A stretch of DNA of 64,000 nucleotides, from positions 2,356,001-2,420,000 of the forward strand of contig JAVHJL010000001.1 in the NCBI GenBank assembly GCA_036971715.1. The letters are read 5' to 3'. The position numbers were made by a program, and so were the translations under genes. The notes under the pieces were generated by a model. It saw nothing but the letters and a program-made list of their open reading frames with translations. It made no database searches and was not told the origin of the DNA. The stretch is from Arthrobotrys musiformis (Eukaryota; Ascomycota; Orbiliomycetes; Orbiliales; Orbiliaceae). Each line of letters begins with the position of its first letter. Position 1 is the stretch's first letter. Positions 48,704 to 58,972 of this stretch are shown here, piece after piece.

Positions 48704-49230
48704 CCAGAGAACAAAAAAATCTCGACACCCTCTGATGGTGAGATCCTTCTATATATATGTATGTATAATACGTATACGAGAGAAAATTACCTCGATTGAA
48801 ATCGAGATTTTTTTTTTATTGAGCAAACGATGGGCACGTATGATCAGATGATCAGAAGGATATTCGAACGCGTGGCGCGCATGAAGAATGGTCAGATATA
48901 TTAAATACCAAAAGGAACCCAGCCAATAAACAACCATGCCTTTTCGAAATTCTAAATCCTTGTAGACTTTTGTAGATACTTAGCAAACGGTGCATGGTGC
49001 ATTTTCCGTCCCAGGCCCTACTTAGCGCCTCGAAATCCGAAAGGCAGCGAGGCCGGGCAACACAACTTTCGGGCATAAATACCACAAAGGATCCTAAACC
49101 CAATATGGGGCGAGCGTGAATGATGCACACATGTGTGCCAGACTACGGTTAACGGAATAGAATATCAATAAATCTTGATTTGAAACCTATTAGACAACTC
49201 CAATATACAAGGCTACATAAATAATCCCAG
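48704..49230. other. intergenic
   Basis: Contains ATATATATGTATGTATA (about 48753) and a T-run. No coding signal. Confidence 0.5.
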
Positions 49231-49691
49231 CTACTTGGCTACCGTCTTCCCCGGCCCGGCCCGGTCAAGCAACCTGCAGAAGCTCGACTGTTTCCCGTAG
49301 TAGTAACCGTCCCATACCACTACCGGAATCAATGCTAACACCATAGTCCCCCAGATCCCAAGCACCCATTCGGTGATTGAGTGTTTACCAAAGATAGCGC
49401 TAGCCCCCAGGAGGAATGATACACCGCCAAGGTATGTGAAAATCCGCGGTGCGTTTAGGGTGTTGTTGACGATGAAGCTGCTCAGGACGGCCGTGAGGAT
49501 CCCCTGTAGGATGTAGTATATGAATAGTAGGTAGTTTTCGAGGTCGACGGATTCTTTTCTCGTGCCTAGTCGCAAAGTAGCCCAGGGCGCGGGCGCGGGC
49601 CCGACGAATTCTAGTTGAAGAGTAAGCCTAAGATCTCGCTACACTTGACAGTTTGGATTATAGTTATTGACATACTGGCGAGGTTCTTCAT
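49231..49691 (-). CDS. small membrane protein, three to four helices (131 aa)
   Basis: Two exons. A 16-nt first exon (49676-49691, MKNLA plus one base) is joined to 49231-49610 over an intron GTATGT...CAACTAG. The second exon alone has no ATG, and the short first exon restores one in frame with a perfect donor. The protein starts MKNLAKFVGPAPAPWATLRLG. Helices lie at about 37-55 (YLLFIYYILQGILTAVLSSF), 64-82 (IFTYLGGVSFLLGASAIFG) and 88-110 (WVLGIWGTMVLALIPVVVW), and a short basic tail follows. I do not recognise the family; the N-terminal GPAPAPW suggests a conserved fungal membrane protein. Confidence 0.7.
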
Positions 49692-51052
49692 GCTACCAAG
49701 CTAAGTAACCCCTTCAAAAAAAATTGACTTAAAAATATTATAGAATTGAGATTCTGAAATAATTAACGTCGCTACGGAGCCCGCGGGGATCATGATCGAT
49801 TCTTCGTTGGGGCTCGTGGTTTGAGAGTAATTTAATTATGGCCAGCGTGGGTTGAGAGGTTAAAAGAAAGTTTATAGTATAATTCTCGCACATACCCTCC
49901 GTATCCTACGGCGTTCATGGGCCATGAAGTTTAGATTTTAGAAAAATCGGCGCGTTAGTACCATACCCGGCCTCCCAAGGCATAAATTTATCAATGAGAC
50001 TGTCCTACGGGACGAACCCAGGTGATAGAGCTTAGAAAAGGAGCGAGTTTTGCAAGGTAGGACAAAGCCCCTCCCGTCTCTACCTTCAAAGTTTTTAGAA
50101 AGGTCGAGCCTTTGTGGTAGGATACCAACCTATCACACCGTAATTTAGGAATTGATACGAACTTGCATAAAAAACGAAACTTCCTTATATGGAAATGTGT
50201 TCATAGCTAAATCTAGCCCCAATTATGCCCATTACACTAATTTTACATCTAGTTACACCAGTTTTCAATGCTAAATTAATTAATTTCTTGATAGATCTAT
50301 AGAGTCATATTTTAACATTCATTGGCTGTCGTAAGAATATCCTTTCTCGGGCGCTTGAAGATCCGAATTGCATTGCTGACCTAATATATATTAATATACA
50401 ACGGGTAAATGTATAAAACACCCAGTAAAAATACCGAACTGCATCTGCGCATGGTGTCAACCTTTTCTCAACGTTATCATACAATGGCGTGCCGAGCCTG
50501 ACTTATCATACCAATAAGATGGAGATAATTGATTACGGTGCAGAATACAGGAGCAAACAAGGGCCTCGGTTGGGTCGGGCCATGTCAGTCTCACCCACCG
50601 GCTATGGTTCCATAAGCCGTGCAAGAAAAGAACAGTTTCGCTACGTACAAATGTTGCAAACCGGGGTATCGGACCAAACCAGGGCACTTTCATCTCCCAA
50701 GATCCCTGTCCTTGTGTCGTGGCGTGACGAAGTTACCAACCACAGAGCTCAAATGTTCTTCTTTCGACCTGTTTGTGGGACCGGGTCGAACTGAGGTTAT
50801 ATTGCCTACCGCCTCAGCTCTAGAAATAGAGAACCCTAGTCTTGGGTCGCAGACGGCTACACACGCACACCTCTAGAGAGAACCCATACCATTAAAACGC
50901 TCTAATATATATCTGCATATATATAATTATCGATGTCAGCGTTTAGGAAAAGTAAAACAAATAAATTTAAACTGCTCGCAATCATACCTATACGTTTTCT
51001 GCATCGGTGTTTAACGTCTTAATACCCTTCACTTTGCGGTCAACTCAAGACT
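49692..51052. other. AT-rich gene-free region
   Basis: AT-rich with short frames that lack ATG starts. No transposon ORF or terminal repeats visible. The right end is the upstream region of the fusion gene. Confidence 0.5.
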
Positions 51053-52924
51053 ATGGAATCGAATCTAGCCCTGCTGACAGGCTGCGTGCTTGTTTTTATC
51101 CTTGGTTTCTTCTATCTTCTGACGAGAATCAAGCAGAATTTACAAAGAATCGGGGCCGCTCGGATGGTATGGCGTAATACCTACCCGTCTATCGAGGAAC
51201 TTCACGCCCTCTTCGACCGTGGCGACATTATGCTCGCATCCATTTTTATAGCCTCTACTCTTCAACTTTCGCATCCCGAAATATCGAAAACCTTGAAAGC
51301 CCACAGTACTTACAAAACGGATCCCTGGCGTCGGATTATCCGTACCATGACCTTCATGTTCATTATGATAAGGTCTAATACTGCGGAAAGAAGTCAAGTT
51401 ATAGAGTGGCTCCGGAAATTGCATCGTGGAATCCCGCTTTTCGATTTTGAGAATAATGTTACGGTTTTCGCGACGTTCGCGTATGGACTGGCGAAGGGTC
51501 ATGAATATCTGGGGTCCGTCACCCCACTGGAGATCGAAGGGATTACTAGGGGTGTTATGAGTATGGCGGATAAACTAAACCCTGGTGACCTTGGACGGAA
51601 GGTTCCAAATACCATGACAGAAATCGAGGAATACCTTCGCAAGGAGCTTTCTTTTGACCCCAAGATGCTTGAAAGCCTTAAAACTGAGGGCGACAACTTG
51701 ACCAGCATGTGGACCGAACTACGAAGACAAGGCTTCATAGAGCTTTTGATGAGGCCCCGACTTTCAATTACACTTATATTATTTACAAAATTCGCTGAAC
51801 GGTTATCTAGCAATGTGCTAGCGGAGCAAACTCGTCCCGGAATTTTCGAATCCTCGTTTTGGTGGTGCATAAAGAAGGCCCAATGTTTCCTTTCGTTCTT
51901 CCACTATAGCATGTGTCCCCAGATGCTCACCTTCGACGGCACTCTGGACCTTCTTGTTTCTGGAAATCCCCGCTTGGCCAGTAGCCCTCTCGATCTCTAC
52001 AGTGAAATATTTGGCAATAAAGGTGTTCCGTCAACTAGTTTAACGGGCGGGTCTCTAAGACAATCATCAGAAATGAAGACCCGTTTACCCCAGATGGCAA
52101 TCGACCGACGACCTATGCCCGTAGTTCCCGGGTTCGGCGAGGAGCTAAAAGAACTCATCAAATGCTCCTACTACCGTGGAAAACTCTCATCGGGCCCCGG
52201 GCACCCACCACGACATCTCGGCGTAATTATGGATGGAAACCGTCGGTATTCCCGAAGTCGAGGGTTAGAAAATGCCATAGTTGGCCACCAAGTTGGTGCT
52301 CATAAATTACTTCAAGTCATGTCTTGGGCTTTCAGTTCCGGGATCCACAATCTGACGGTTTGGGCGCTGTCCGATGATAACTTTAAACGAGGGCCTCAAG
52401 AGCTTGACCCATTATTTTCCATGATGGCCGACTATATCCATGAGATGATGATGGGTGATGCCCCGCTCCCCATCCCGGACGTTCGACTCAGAGTTGTCGG
52501 CGATAGATCTATTCTTCCCGACTACTTGAACGACATGATAATAAAAGCCGAAACTTCTACCGCAGGAAATAGAAAATTCAACCTACAAATCGCAATAGGG
52601 TACGGCGGACGGTCTGAAGTTACAAGAGCAACAAAGATGGCTGTAAGCGAGATGGTCAAAGGAGGGTTATCGTTAGAAGAAGCCGTTGAGAAAGTCGGGG
52701 AGGCAGATATCTCTCGTCAGACATATTCCGCACAGTTGGGATTACCACACATTGATGCGATCTTGAGAACAAGTGGTGAGAACAGGCTAAGTGGGTTTGC
52801 GTTATGGGAATCTCATCATGCTGAGTTTGCCATTGTTGAGGAGAATTGGCCTGCGCTAAGACAGTCGACGTTTTTGAAGAGCCTGCTTGATTTATCAAAG
52901 CGAAATCGACGTTTCGGTGCATAG
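51053..52924 (+). CDS. DUF2236 (MpaB/rubber-oxygenase-like) fused to a cis-prenyltransferase (623 aa)
   Basis: One intronless frame with two domains. An N-terminal membrane anchor lies at about 5-25 (LALLTGCVLVFILGFFYLLT). A DUF2236 (ER-bound oxygenase MpaB / latex-clearing protein) domain spans about 45-290. Its blocks are LQLSHP (His74), KAHSTYKTDPWRRIIRTMTF (His84), LRKLHRG (His124) and a late LTPLE-like helix region. The usual W-V-H-A-T block reads VFATFA, so that His is missing.
A linker of about 70 residues follows, then the cis-prenyltransferase. It shows HLGVIMDGNRR at 388-398 (catalytic Asp394), WALSDDNFKRGPQE, LRVVGDRS, LQIAIGYGGRSEV and RTSGENRLSGFALWES at 572-587. A C-terminal R-F-G (620-622) matches the RxG motif of Nus1/NgBR-type subunits.
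Cis-prenyltransferases make Z-polyprenyl diphosphates, and DUF2236 enzymes oxidatively cleave prenyl chains. The role of the fusion is inferred. It ends 117 bp from the stop of the convergent pectate lyase gene. Confidence 0.88.
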   Translation: MESNLALLTGCVLVFILGFFYLLTRIKQNLQRIGAARMVWRNTYPSIEELHALFDRGDIMLASIFIASTLQLSHPEISKTLKAHSTYKTDPWRRIIRTMTFMFIMIRSNTAERSQVIEWLRKLHRGIPLFDFENNVTVFATFAYGLAKGHEYLGSVTPLEIEGITRGVMSMADKLNPGDLGRKVPNTMTEIEEYLRKELSFDPKMLESLKTEGDNLTSMWTELRRQGFIELLMRPRLSITLILFTKFAERLSSNVLAEQTRPGIFESSFWWCIKKAQCFLSFFHYSMCPQMLTFDGTLDLLVSGNPRLASSPLDLYSEIFGNKGVPSTSLTGGSLRQSSEMKTRLPQMAIDRRPMPVVPGFGEELKELIKCSYYRGKLSSGPGHPPRHLGVIMDGNRRYSRSRGLENAIVGHQVGAHKLLQVMSWAFSSGIHNLTVWALSDDNFKRGPQELDPLFSMMADYIHEMMMGDAPLPIPDVRLRVVGDRSILPDYLNDMIIKAETSTAGNRKFNLQIAIGYGGRSEVTRATKMAVSEMVKGGLSLEEAVEKVGEADISRQTYSAQLGLPHIDAILRTSGENRLSGFALWESHHAEFAIVEENWPALRQSTFLKSLLDLSKRNRRFGA

Positions 52925-53041
52925 TTATTGATATGAGAGATATATGTGCACTTATCAAACGTTGCAAACTGTGTATAAAATTTTCAATATGTATACTGGT
53001 ATCTTTTACTATATACAAAGTTCCCAACCTATTCCCTGGCT

Positions 53042-54638
53042 CTACAAGCATTGAAAGTAGTAGGGGTTGAGGGACGAGCAAATAGTCGCTGGAGCAGCGC
53101 AATTGGTTGGTCCCTATATGAGCAGCGTATTGGCTCGGGGTTAGCTATATTATATACCAATGGGCTGTGGATATATAGGATACGCAGGTACTTACAGTCC
53201 AACCAGAACCACCGCATTGGCCATAAATACTTTGGCCAGATCCCGTGGGTGCAGCAGTAGTAGTTGGCGCTTTGGTTGTCGTCGCAGCCGTGGTCTGAGG
53301 AGCCGTCGCAACTGGCGTAGTGGATTTTGTCGTCGTAGTTGTCGACTTGGTAGTGGTAGCAGTGGTTGAACCAGGAGTCGAGCCACCCGAGAGGAGGGAA
53401 TTGGCCCAGTCCTCAATATTCTTGTAGCCATTTCCATCTTTATCCAACATAGAATCCGCTTTGTTCGGGTCAGTACCCATACGGATTTCGGCATCATCCG
53501 GGATACCGTCGCCATCAGAGTCGACCCATCTGGTACCACCGTTCAAAGCAGAGGGGTTATAGTTCATCGGAGAGGCCTTCTCGTCGCTAATGAGCTGACC
53601 GCTCTTCCCCCAAGATTGAACTTCTTGTACGAGCCTCGCATCGACAGCGTCACGGGCTTTGGAGCACCCAGCATTTGCAAGAACATAGTTGAGAGCGTTT
53701 GGTGCACTCATGAGGTTGGCTGGGCCGGGGTAGTTGAACTTTGTGCCAACGATAACCATGCCGCCGTAGTTGGACGATGCGGCTCCAAGTATTGTACCAT
53801 CGAGCGCACCGTTTTTGTTAGGGTCGTAATAGTTATCTTGTACATATCCCTGGAAGTTCGCATTTCCTCTCGTAAATGCAGTGACAGAGGTATCCGGACC
53901 ACTGATAAAGTAGTTGTTGATAATATTGCACCGAGACTGGCCATCCGAGTCCCCAGCAATGTAGCCGCCGCCACCGCCCCAGTTGTAGACGACATTATTT
54001 GTGAAGTCATTGACACCTTTAACCTTCGGGTTACGGGTCTTGTTATCGATATATAGATTGCGAAAGAGTGAAACCCCTCCGTCGGTTTGCATCAGACCTC
54101 CGCAGGAATGGGTTTCCAAACCTTGCGCTATAATCGAATCCTGAATGGTGATATTGTTGACATCCCCACTGATAGAAAAAGTTTCGTCGCGACCCCATGA
54201 CACACTAACATGATCGAAAATCATAGTGTCACCATCAGCGATAGTAATAGCATCCTTTCCGGAGTCTCCAGGTTTACCCATACGGATACGAATGTATCGA
54301 ACAATCGAATTATGGGCGTTGGAGAAGGACCATCCGTTCCCGTATGTAGCAATACCGTCCCCTGGTGCGGTTTGTCCTAGAATCGTGACGCGAGCGGAGA
54401 CAACGATCCTAGAATCGATGTTGATTGTGCCGCCAATTGCGAAGGTTACAATTCGATCTGATTTTGACACGGCATCGCGCAAAGATCCGGCTCCGGAGTC
54501 GTTGAGGTTGGTAACAAGATAATGAGTACCGGCACGCCCACCAGTTGCTTCTTTGCCAAAGCCTTCTGCACCAGGGAAGGCCGGGATAGCTAGAGCGGTA
54601 CCCGACAATGCGGCGAGGGCTATTGCGACCTTCTTCAT
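53042..54638 (-). CDS. secreted pectate lyase (PL1) with Ca-binding repeats and CBM1
   Basis: Cleaves pectate by beta-elimination. Exons 53196-54638 and 53042-53113 join in phase 0 over an 82-bp intron that lies inside the CBM1 (GTAAGT...CATATAG), giving 504 aa. The start is the ATG at 54638; residues 1-17 form a signal peptide. The mature protein begins IPAFPGAEGFGKEATGGRAG, the PL1 start. The right-handed beta-helix with VTNLNDSGAGSLRDAV, VTILGQTAPGDGI, VRYIRIRMG and FDHVSVSWGRDETFS follows. Two calcium-loop repeats come next (DSDGDGIPDDAE and DKDGNGYKNIED), then a Thr-rich linker. The cellulose-binding domain runs YGQCGGSGWT-GPTNC...C...NPYYFQCL and has the expected Cys and aromatic residues. 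A TATATAAG sits about 115 bp upstream. Confidence 0.93.
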
Positions 54639-56079
54639 CTTGTAAAAGTGTAAAATATTCTGCACAGGTGGATTCCTAAACTGGAGTTATTGACTCTACG
54701 GTTCCCTTGTACCCAGATCATTCGGTACCACAATTGAAGGAACGAGTTTCTTATATACAAATGACCTCCCAATCCTAAAAAAATATATGTTTCCCGTTTC
54801 TGCTATCATAAATCTAATATCGCCGCACTAGTTTCGAACTTCAGCAATAAACTTTGCATTGAAGCACATAAATTGGGCCGCGGCGTTGCTATTCGTGGAA
54901 ATATCATGATTCTTTGGGAATTACGGACCGTGGGGTCCACCGCTTTGCAGGTAAGGGAGACGAGCTTTCAGGGGTTCTTCTCCGGGATTTTCGTCTATAG
55001 TGTTTCCATGGGTTTTAGCCTGAAGGTTATGTAGTATACCATGGTATGGAATTTTGAGTTTCGAACCGACTGTTTTATCGACAGGGCTGATTTTCGCATT
55101 AAGCCGTTGAAACTTTCCTGTATCGTCAACCCGGGCGTTCTTGAAATATCGATCCGTGGTTCCTAGAGCGGTACATGGGTTTTAGAAATTTATTTATAAT
55201 TATCTCGGGGGTATATTATATGTCGTAAGGATCTTGTTTTAACCCGAGGGCCTAACTAACTACCACATAGTGTAAGTGGATGAGAAATCAGTCCCACCAC
55301 GGAAAGGGAAGAAATTGGATCCTCATCTCGAATCGGCATAATTCGGATCGATTGGGCACAATGCCGTAAATATTTATTTGACAGATAGGTTGTAGTATAT
55401 TATATGCCTAGGTACCTATACAAGTACTTACCTACTCACATGCGTAGATGTGCCAATGCGCCGCCAGCCGCCATGAGTCTGGTGTAGGCATTTCGTTGAG
55501 AATTCCCCAATCGGAGCGGGAAATTTAACGAAGACACCAGGACTATAGCTCTGGCCCCCAGATTCAGCATTTCCCTGGTCCTTCTGAGAACGTTGGCTTT
55601 TCTCTATAGAATGGTGTGCATGTCTAGTCAATATAATAGGTTCAAGTCAGTCTCGTAACCAAGATTCAAGTGACCCGCGCAACGCACCGAAATCCAACAA
55701 AACTTCGATAATGCTGCACAAGAGAGCCGGAGATGTTCTATAGATCTGAGGCCATTGCGGGGTTTGATGGCTCCAGGATGCTCGCACGGTTATGGACGAA
55801 GATTCTAATATGGATATATTTGTATTATACAAAGCATATTATCAACAGCCCGGTGTAAACTAACATTCTGCTTGCTTTCTAACCCTCCATTGCCTATTGG
55901 CTGTTTTCCTCGCCTCCACACAGTTGATGGGTGGTTATTGTGATTAAGTAATTATCTATATTATACTTTGGCTAGATATCAAAAGCCGAAGGTCAGTCAA
56001 AGATCGAGGCAAAAATCGCACTAGCAGCAAAGGTACTGAACAGACCAGAATCAGAGCTATAGCTCGAGCCACATCCACC
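54639..56079. other. intergenic
   Basis: Promoter side of the pectate lyase gene (TATA near 54750-54758, minus strand) and 3' side of GCV1. Short frames at 55428-55832 (minus) have no family features. Confidence 0.5.
54750..54758 (-). promoter_or_regulatory. TATA box of the pectate lyase gene
   Basis: Reads GTATATAAG on the minus strand, about 115 bp upstream of the ATG at 54638. Confidence 0.45.
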
Positions 56080-57511
56080 CTAAGGCTTGTGGTACTTCGC
56101 CGGTACGAACGGCATTTTTGCGACGACTGCCTGTCGAGGTTTTCCTCTAACCTCGACTACGACCTCAGTACCGGCCTTTTTATACTTTTCCTCCACGTAG
56201 CCCATAGCGATGTTCTTCCCTAGTGTCGGACTTGGGCATCCACTGGTAATAACTCCGATCTTTTCTCCTTCCGCAGTCTTGATGATGGCACCTTCTCTCG
56301 CGGGTGCTCCGTTGACAATAAGGCCAACCCTTCTCCTTGACGGCCCCTCCTTAATTTGCTTGAGGATCGTGCTTGCACCAGGGAAGTTCGCATCCTTTCT
56401 TCGCGCCTTTGCCACAACCCAGGTTAGGTTTCCCTCAACAGGCGTTGTGTTTTCATCAATATCGTGTCCGTACAAACACATCCCGGCCTCCAAGCGCAGA
56501 GAATCTCGTGCGCCCAAGCCAGCGAGTCTTGTTACACAATCCTCAGCATCAAGCATTGCCTCAACTACTGCTTCTGTTTTCTCAGCAGGTATAGAGATCT
56601 CGAATCCGTCTTCCCCGGTATAACCCCCACGAGCAATGTGGATAGGTATATCGTCTCCGTCTACTGTGATCGTAGCAAACTTAGATTGTCCAAAGAACAA
56701 GGTGGCATCAAGGGCCTCATCCTCTGGCTTGAGGAGGCTCTGGAGAACCTTTGACGCCTCCGGTCCCTGCAAAGCAACCAGGCCACGGGCCAAGACGTCA
56801 TGACGGACTTGTTCACCTTCTCCAACTTTGGCATTCCATTCCTTCAGCTTCTCAGCTAGGAATGCGAGATCCTTATCGCGGCAGCCAGCGTTGGTAACAA
56901 CATAGAAAGCGTTGCTATCATGCTTTGTGATAATAGTATCATCGACAATGCCACCAGTGGGTAACAATAGCACTGATAGGGTGGATGAAAAAGGCTCGAG
57001 TGACTGAAGGTCTGATGGAGTTATAGACTCGAGGAAAGCGGCCGCTGTAGGGCCTGTGAATTGATGTTGCTATTGGGGAAATCCGATATGTTTAGTTTAC
57101 GGGCTCCTGAGCATATATCTACCCAATTGACCTAATCGGAAGACATACCACCATGTGCGATACATCGAACAGACCACAAGCCTCTCGGACATATCTATGG
57201 CTCTCCCCAATCCCTTGGTCGGCGTACTGGACCGGCATCGCGTGACCACCGAATTCGACCATTTTACCCTCGTATCGGACATGAAGATCGTACAACGGGG
57301 TCTTCAACAGTGCTGAGCTGCTGCTGGACGAATATCTCGCATGTCGCACCGGGATTGACCGGACAGAAGTCTGCCTCGGGATGCTTCGAGGTTGAAGCGG
57401 GGCAGCTGGTTTGTACGGTCGTGGGAGGGTAGAGATGGCTCGCTGCTGCGAAAAGCAGACCCGCGAGAGGTCGATGACCTTGCGATTGCGATTGAGGGCT
57501 CTGGACGCCAT
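56080..57511 (-). CDS. GCV1: aminomethyltransferase, glycine cleavage system T protein
   Basis: Mitochondrial enzyme that moves the methylene group of aminomethyl-H-protein to tetrahydrofolate and releases ammonia. Exons 57149-57511 and 56080-57069 join in phase 0 over GTATGT...CAATAG, giving 450 aa. The ATG at 57511 opens a basic presequence (MASRALNRNRKVIDLSRV) of about 60 residues. In-frame ATGs further up exist but add no conserved sequence. The folate-binding fold shows TPLYDLHVRYEGKMVEFGGHAMPVQY, the exon join at VSHMV-QHQFTGP, and GGIVDDTIITKH. Later blocks are RGGYTGEDGFEI, ARDSLRLEAGMCLYGHDID and the C-terminal IGVITSGCPSPTLGKNIAMGYV. The GYTGEDGFE and SLRLEAG blocks are the family hallmarks. 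Confidence 0.95.
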
Positions 57512-57891
57512 TGGGATGGTTGCGAGGATGGAATGATGTTTTTGGAAGAATTTTTGTTGGAGGTTCCAATGATGTTGTACAGCACTTCGGCGGGGTCTTC
57601 CCGGTGGTACAATGGCCCCGGGCGGCATTCGGCCATCCAAATTCGGTAGTACCGGGGGCTCGGGAGTTGTGCAATTTACAACATTACAACGCGAGGTGTT
57701 GTAGAATGTTCAAATTAGCTAACTTGGTCAATTAAACAATGCCATGGATGTATCTAGTCTCCAAGACGTCTCGACGGCACACATTTACATGCCTATGATG
57801 ATTTGAAATCACTAATTGAAACGACGTCGCGCTGAGCTTTAGGGAATAATATACTCCTTGCCGGTCACAGACTAACTGGATCTAGTCGGTT

Positions 57892-57962
57892 GCTGCTTGA
57901 TGTCCCGGCTGCTTGATGTCCCGGCTGCTTGATGTCCCGGCTGCTTGATGTCCCGGCTGCTT
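57892..57962. repeat. tandem repeat, 16-bp unit x ~4.4
   Basis: Unit GCTGCTTGATGTCCCG repeated without a mismatch four times, followed by a partial copy. Confidence 0.9.
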
Positions 57963-58120
57963 ATGTCCGCAGCATGTCATCTTGATATCCTCAGATACAC
58001 TCGAGTCCAATTTTGAATTTTAGGCATGCATATATTTTATCAATGCGTACTCTGGCGCGAATATAAAACTTAGTCTCGAGTCCAGATGTAAAGCTTTTGG
58101 GGATACGTTGTTGGTATTAC

Positions 58121-58140
58121 TGCCGAGCTCGAGCTCGGCA
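58121..58140. promoter_or_regulatory. perfect 20-bp palindrome next to a TATA box
   Basis: TGCCGAGCTC/GAGCTCGGCA, fully self-complementary. Contains an everted CCG-N10-CGG pair, the kind of half-site read by Zn2Cys6 regulators. TATAAAATA begins two bases downstream and the ATG of the next gene is 278 bp away. Confidence 0.5.
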
Positions 58141-58417
58141 TTATAAAATATATTTAAAATTGATCGATATCGAACTCTCAGAGCTAATTCTTTTTGTCGT
58201 CTACATAACTCTTTCCCCAATCAGTCAGCAGATAATTCTCTTCTTGAATCAAATTAAACCATCTTCCCCCATCTCAAAGTTTGAGCGAACCCGTCACATC
58301 CAAACCATCTATCTCCTCAGTCAAGCCAACAGTTCGCACCCCAAAACTATCATCAGACAACCAACCAATTCCACCACCATCTAACTATCAGAATATACGA
58401 TTTCCACAGAAAATACA

Positions 58418-58972
58418 ATGACCACAATTCCTAAACCAAGAAAGCGTTCGAAAATGTCCCAAATTTATCCGACCGGGACCTACACCACGCATCAGATCAT
58501 TGGGTTCAAAAGGAAAAGAAACGAGACTAAACCACGCGAAACCCACGAAGCCACTAGACAAGCGCCAGCCAAACAAATCAGATCCCTACGAAATAGGCGA
58601 ATCAAGAAAGCTAAGGGCACCCATCCCAAGCGTTCGGAATGGGGGAGGTATGTTACAATGGTTATATAGATACAACTGAATGGGGCCTTCTATTCTCAAA
58701 CCATGTGAACTAGAAAGGGATATCTCATCGTATGATTATGAAGACTCGGCTAACCTATAAGCCTATGCGCGTTTTATAGTTGCAAATGCATGTACTATTG
58801 TTGGTGTGGGGAGAATCAACCATATAGTGCGCAACCTATTACCACCAACGGTCCGGTCCACATTGACACCGGTCTCTTCATTATCGACGACCCATTTCCG
58901 GGGTTCCCCATCTGCTATCGAGTGTTGCTGCTCATCTCTGCATTCATCGCTTTGTCTCTTTACATCATCTAA
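58418..58972 (+). CDS. putative small basic tail-anchored protein (140 aa)
   Basis: Two exons, 58418-58647 and 58780-58972, joined in phase 2 over a 132-bp intron (GTATGT...TTTTATAG, branch GCTAACC). The N-terminal half is strongly basic (KPRKRSK, FKRKRNETKPRE, RSLRNRRIKKAKG). The second exon opens with a cysteine cluster (CKCMYYCWCGEN) and ends in a hydrophobic segment, YRVLLLISAFIALSLYII, with nothing after it, as in tail-anchored proteins. The gene follows a palindrome, TATA box and CA/CT-rich leader. I recognise no family. The splice is plausible but not tested; the first exon could also end at a stop within the intron (83 aa). Confidence 0.45.

Larger units (their letters stand above)
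57512..58417. other. intergenic with tandem repeat, palindrome and TATA
   Basis: Contains the 16-bp tandem array (57892-57962), the 20-bp palindrome (58121-58140) and the adjacent TATA-like TATAAAATA (58143-58151). The stretch after it is a pyrimidine/CA-rich leader (58240-58400) leading to the ATG at 58418. Confidence 0.55.

Noticed and set aside
50489..50794. 101-codon plus-strand frame
   Set aside because: Starts at GTG, no motif and no splice context.
49692..51052. Possible transposon remnant in AT-rich DNA
   Set aside because: No terminal repeats, target duplications or transposase/reverse-transcriptase-like frames visible.
57512..57640. N-terminal extension of Gcv1 from upstream in-frame codons (including ATG 57628)
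   Set aside because: The extension lacks presequence character, while MASRALNRNRK at 57511 is a typical mitochondrial start.
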